Source: a bacterium (GTDB lineage Bacteria; Acidobacteriota; Blastocatellia; Pyrinomonadales; Pyrinomonadaceae). Taken from it: a stretch of DNA of 6,337 nucleotides. Location of the stretch: NCBI GenBank assembly GCA_029945985.1, contig JAQSDP010000111.1, forward strand, positions 1 through 6,337, in the 5' to 3' direction. The notes beneath the pieces are model-generated. The model did not search any database and was not told where the DNA came from. It was given only the letters and a program-made list of their open reading frames with translations. Within the stretch, counting starts at the first letter, position 1. Every line of letters begins with the position of its first letter. Both the position numbers and the translations under genes were made by a program. Below, piece by piece: positions 3,833-6,337 of this stretch.

Positions 3833-5854
3833 ATGCAAACTCAGACCCGTCGATCAATGATCGCCATCGTGATCCTCGCGACATTGACGATCACTTCGCT
3901 ATCCCAATCCAAGGCGTTCGATCCCGCAAACATGGACACGGCGGTAGAGGCGTGTACCGACTTCTATCAATATGCCAACGGGACATGGCTGAAAAACACC
4001 GAAATACCCGCCTCGGAATCGCGCTGGGGCACGTTCAACGTACTCGCCGACCGCAATAACACGATGCTCAAAGAGGTGCTTGAGGCGGACGCAAAGTCGA
4101 GCGCTAAAGCCGGTACCAGCAAGCAATTGATCGGCGATTTTTATGCGACGTGTATCGACGAAACGGCGATCGAACGCGCCGGCGGCGATCCGATCAAGCC
4201 TTTTCTGGCAAAGATCGACGCGGCGAAAACGGGTCAGGACATCCAGGGATTGATCGGATACCTGCACGAAAGCGGCTATCCGGCAGTATTCAGTTTCGGC
4301 GTGGGTGCCGATCTTAAGGATACGAACGTGGTGCTGATCAACGCAGGCCAGGGCGGGATCTCGCTGCCGAACCGCGATTACTATACCAACACCGACGCGA
4401 AATCCGTCGAGACTCGCGCGAAGTTTGTGGAGTATGCAACGACGATGTTCAAGCTTCTCGGCGACACTAATGATGCTGCCGCTAAAGCAAACAAGGTGAT
4501 GGAGTTGCAGACGCGTCTCGCGAATGCATCGCTCACGCCCGTCGAGCGTCGGAACCCCGATAATACCTACAACAAACTAACCTATGCCGGTACGAAGGAA
4601 CTGACGCCGAACTTCTCGTGGGACGCGTATTTCGCGGAACGAGGCGTGCCGGCCGTAGCCGACCTCAACGTCGCGCCGCCAAAATTCTTCACCGAGTTCA
4701 ACTCGATGCTGAGCGACGTATCTGTCGATGATTGGAAGACATACCTGCGTTTCATAGTCGTAAACAGCGCCGCCCCGTCACTGTCGAAGGCATATTCCGA
4801 CCCGAACTTCGACTTCTTCAACCGCTATCTCGGCGGCCAGAAAGAACGTCAGCCGCGTTGGAAAACCTGCGTCCAGCAAACCGATCAGGTCCTCGCCGAA
4901 GCCGTCGGAATGGAGTATGCCAACCGGGCTTTCAAGGCTCCGTCAAAGGCTCGGATGAACGAACTGATCGACAACCTGATGGCAGCCCTCAAAGACCGGA
5001 TCAACAATCTCGACTGGATGGGAGCCGATACGAAAAAGCAGGCCCAGGAAAAGCTTGCGAGCTTCAAACGAAAGATCGGATATCCGGACAAGCTTCGCGG
5101 ATATGAGGGATTGACGATCTCGAAGGCAAGCTATACCGGCAACCTCCTCAACCTTACAAAGTTCAACAACAAACGGAATCTCGCAGACCTCGGCAAGCCG
5201 CGGGACAAGACGCGGTTCCCGTATTCGGCGGCGACCGTCAACGCTTCGTACAGCCCGCAGAACAATGACATAACGTTCCCCGCGGGCATTCTTCAGCCGC
5301 CGTTCTTCAACTTTGAAGCCGACGACGCGATTAACTATGGTGGGATCGGTGGTGTGATCGGGCATGAGATCTCTCATGGGTTCGACGATCAGGGCAGCCG
5401 TTTCGCGGCGGATGGTAACCTGAAAATGTGGTGGACGTCCGACGACCGTGCGAAGTTCGAGGAGCGTGCATCGTGCGTGGTGAAACAGTTCAACGAGTTT
5501 GAGGTTCAGCCCGGACTGTTCGTCAACGGCAAGCTTACCTTGGGCGAAAACATCGGCGACTTCGCCGGGCTTACGATCGCCTATGACGCCTATATGCGTT
5601 CGCTAAAGGGCAAGCCGCAGCCAAAGAACATCGACGGCTTCACACCCGAACAGCGGTTCTTTCTCGGCTGGGCACAGGTCTGGCAGGGCAAATATACCGA
5701 GGCCGCCGAACGCCAACAGGTCGCCGGCAATCCGCATGCTCTGCCTAAATGGAGAGTGAACGCCCCAGTCTCGAACATGCCCCAGTTCGCCAAAGCGTTC
5801 GGCTGCAAAGCCGGCCAACCCATGGTCCGAGCCAACGCCTGCTCGATCTGGTAG
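3833..5854 (+). CDS. Secreted M13 family zinc metallopeptidase (neprilysin/PepO-like)
   Basis: This is an exported zinc endopeptidase that cuts peptides in the periplasm or outside the cell. From ATG 3833 it has 673 residues, normal for the family; AGGAG lies six bases upstream, so I prefer this ATG to the TTG just before it. A signal peptide (MQTQTRRSM, then a hydrophobic stretch to about 23) has a likely cleavage site at SKA/FD after residue 28, without a lipobox cysteine. The N-terminal M13 domain starts ACTDFYQYANGTWL. Catalytic signatures are H511-E512-I-S-H515 (zinc ligands and catalytic glutamate), E572-N-I-G-D576 (third ligand and the supporting aspartate), N470-A-S-Y473 (the NAFY substrate-binding site), and H635 with R641 in the HALPKWRVN segment. 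The end GCKAGQPMVRANACSIW is the usual M13 C-terminus. The motif spacings equal or nearly equal those of neprilysin. Oddities are S472 where F or Y is common, and GQ where GD is usual near the end. It stands alone with its own promoter and terminator. Confidence 0.95.
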   Translation: MQTQTRRSMIAIVILATLTITSLSQSKAFDPANMDTAVEACTDFYQYANGTWLKNTEIPASESRWGTFNVLADRNNTMLKEVLEADAKSSAKAGTSKQLIGDFYATCIDETAIERAGGDPIKPFLAKIDAAKTGQDIQGLIGYLHESGYPAVFSFGVGADLKDTNVVLINAGQGGISLPNRDYYTNTDAKSVETRAKFVEYATTMFKLLGDTNDAAAKANKVMELQTRLANASLTPVERRNPDNTYNKLTYAGTKELTPNFSWDAYFAERGVPAVADLNVAPPKFFTEFNSMLSDVSVDDWKTYLRFIVVNSAAPSLSKAYSDPNFDFFNRYLGGQKERQPRWKTCVQQTDQVLAEAVGMEYANRAFKAPSKARMNELIDNLMAALKDRINNLDWMGADTKKQAQEKLASFKRKIGYPDKLRGYEGLTISKASYTGNLLNLTKFNNKRNLADLGKPRDKTRFPYSAATVNASYSPQNNDITFPAGILQPPFFNFEADDAINYGGIGGVIGHEISHGFDDQGSRFAADGNLKMWWTSDDRAKFEERASCVVKQFNEFEVQPGLFVNGKLTLGENIGDFAGLTIAYDAYMRSLKGKPQPKNIDGFTPEQRFFLGWAQVWQGKYTEAAERQQVAGNPHALPKWRVNAPVSNMPQFAKAFGCKAGQPMVRANACSIW

Positions 5855-5883
5855 CGGTACGCGGATATTCTTTCTGACTTTGG

Positions 5884-5912
5884 CAGGAGGGCTAACTACC
5901 CGCCTGTTGTTT
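5884..5912 (+). terminator. Rho-independent terminator for the M13 peptidase
   Basis: CAGG-A-GGG (5884-5891) pairs with CCC-G-CCTG (5899-5906) around the loop CTAACTA, with one A/G mismatch, and TTGTTT (5907-5912) follows on the plus strand. It lies about 30 bases after the peptidase stop codon. The hairpin contains the stop codon and last glycine codons of the convergent minus-strand gene. Reading the other way, no T-run follows, so it works best for the plus strand. Confidence 0.6.
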
Positions 5913-6337
5913 GCCCTTTGAACGTCAGCGTGAACGTTCCGGCAGATCCGGTTACGGAGACGTTCGACAATCGATGCGAGCCGACCACCGAACCACCGGC
6001 ATCGGTAATGATGATCTCGACCGACGCAGTGTTGTGAACCGCGAGGCCGATCTGCTTCAGATTGTTTGAATGGCTTAGCCTCGCCGCCCCGCCGGACCGC
6101 CATACGCCTTGATCGCTTCCAAAGAGAAGTCGGCCCTGCGCGTCCGTCCTCTGATAAACACCTGTGTCCGTCGCGACATAGAGCTTACCCATCGGTCCGC
6201 CGCTTTTCGCTGATCTGATCAACTGCTCGATCTTCACACCCGCCGCTGCATCGCGTCCCTCAACCCCGCCTCCGTGCGGCATCAGCGAGATCCTCGAGAC
6301 TCCCACGACCGAACTGTCGCTCGGGCAGACAAACGTC
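5896..6337 (-). CDS. Hypothetical protein, C-terminal part (5' end outside window)
   Basis: The minus-strand frame is open from the right edge and gives 146 residues before TAG. Codons are GC-rich in third position like the neighbouring genes, which supports real coding. I do not recognise the protein. It starts TFVCPSDSSVVGVSRISL, then has a glycine-rich part (HGGGVEGRDAAAG), two similar short units, GKLYVATDTGVYQR (50-63) and GRLLFGSDQGVWRS (68-81), that resemble blades of beta-propeller repeats, then SNNLKQIGLAVHN (90-102), and a beta-rich threonine/valine tail ending TFKGQTTGG. NNLKQIGLAVHN is close to the NNLKQIGLALHN motif of DUF1559 pilin-like proteins, but the hydrophobic helix that normally precedes it is missing here. 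No membrane segment is seen in the visible part. GTG at 6306 is a possible but unlikely start. It converges with the M13 peptidase, and the two share a terminator region. Confidence 0.7.
   Translation of the reverse strand, partial: TFVCPSDSSVVGVSRISLMPHGGGVEGRDAAAGVKIEQLIRSAKSGGPMGKLYVATDTGVYQRTDAQGRLLFGSDQGVWRSGGAARLSHSNNLKQIGLAVHNTASVEIIITDAGGSVVGSHRLSNVSVTGSAGTFTLTFKGQTTGG

Noticed and set aside
3373..4059. Plus-strand open frame of 228 codons spanning the reductase end and the peptidase start
   Set aside because: It overlaps two well-identified genes in other frames, crosses the peptidase promoter and has no recognisable domain.
5603..6103. Minus-strand open frame of 166 codons at the end of the peptidase
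   Set aside because: It runs across the peptidase 3' end, the terminator and another minus-strand frame with better coding character; its composition is that of a shadow frame.

Overview
The window is a piece of a moderately high-GC bacterial chromosome, best explained as a member of the Acidobacteriota (Blastocatellia/Pyrinomonadales-like). This placement is an inference from the style of the proteins (CydB, a paired small membrane protein and HTH_34-type regulator, a secreted M13 peptidase) and from repeat-rich gaps. No rRNA or other marker gene is present to prove it.

Layout. 1-642 is the C-terminal part of cydB, subunit II of the cytochrome bd quinol oxidase. Three genes follow on the same strand: a six-helix membrane protein of unknown function (792-1409), a three-helix 97-residue membrane protein of unknown function (1563-1856) and a small winged-helix regulator (1967-2350). 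The first of these has a good sigma70-type promoter (754-782) that ends almost on its ATG, so its mRNA is probably leaderless. A perfect 12-bp palindrome overlaps the -35 box and is a candidate operator for the regulator. Every gap from the end of cydB to 2383 contains a copy, or part of a copy, of one family of short palindromic repeats with a GCGGTAGCG/GCGATAGCG core, a CGCACGTnAGTAAGGG core, or both.

The second half is different. An FAD-dependent reductase of the geranylgeranyl reductase type (2513-3670) follows a gap holding a possible 31-codon upstream ORF. Next is a promoter with a TACAAT -10 box, a strong Shine-Dalgarno sequence and a complete exported M13 (neprilysin/PepO-like) zinc peptidase (3833-5854). 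A rho-independent terminator for it overlaps the 3' end of a convergent gene on the minus strand (5896-6337, partial), whose product I do not recognise but which carries a motif like the one in DUF1559 pilin-like proteins.

Functionally, cydB belongs to respiration. The 792-2350 genes look like one self-regulated membrane-protein module. The reductase, the peptidase and the last gene look like independent units. I see no transposase, integrase, CRISPR array, tRNA or rRNA, and no gene-free stretch longer than about 165 bases.
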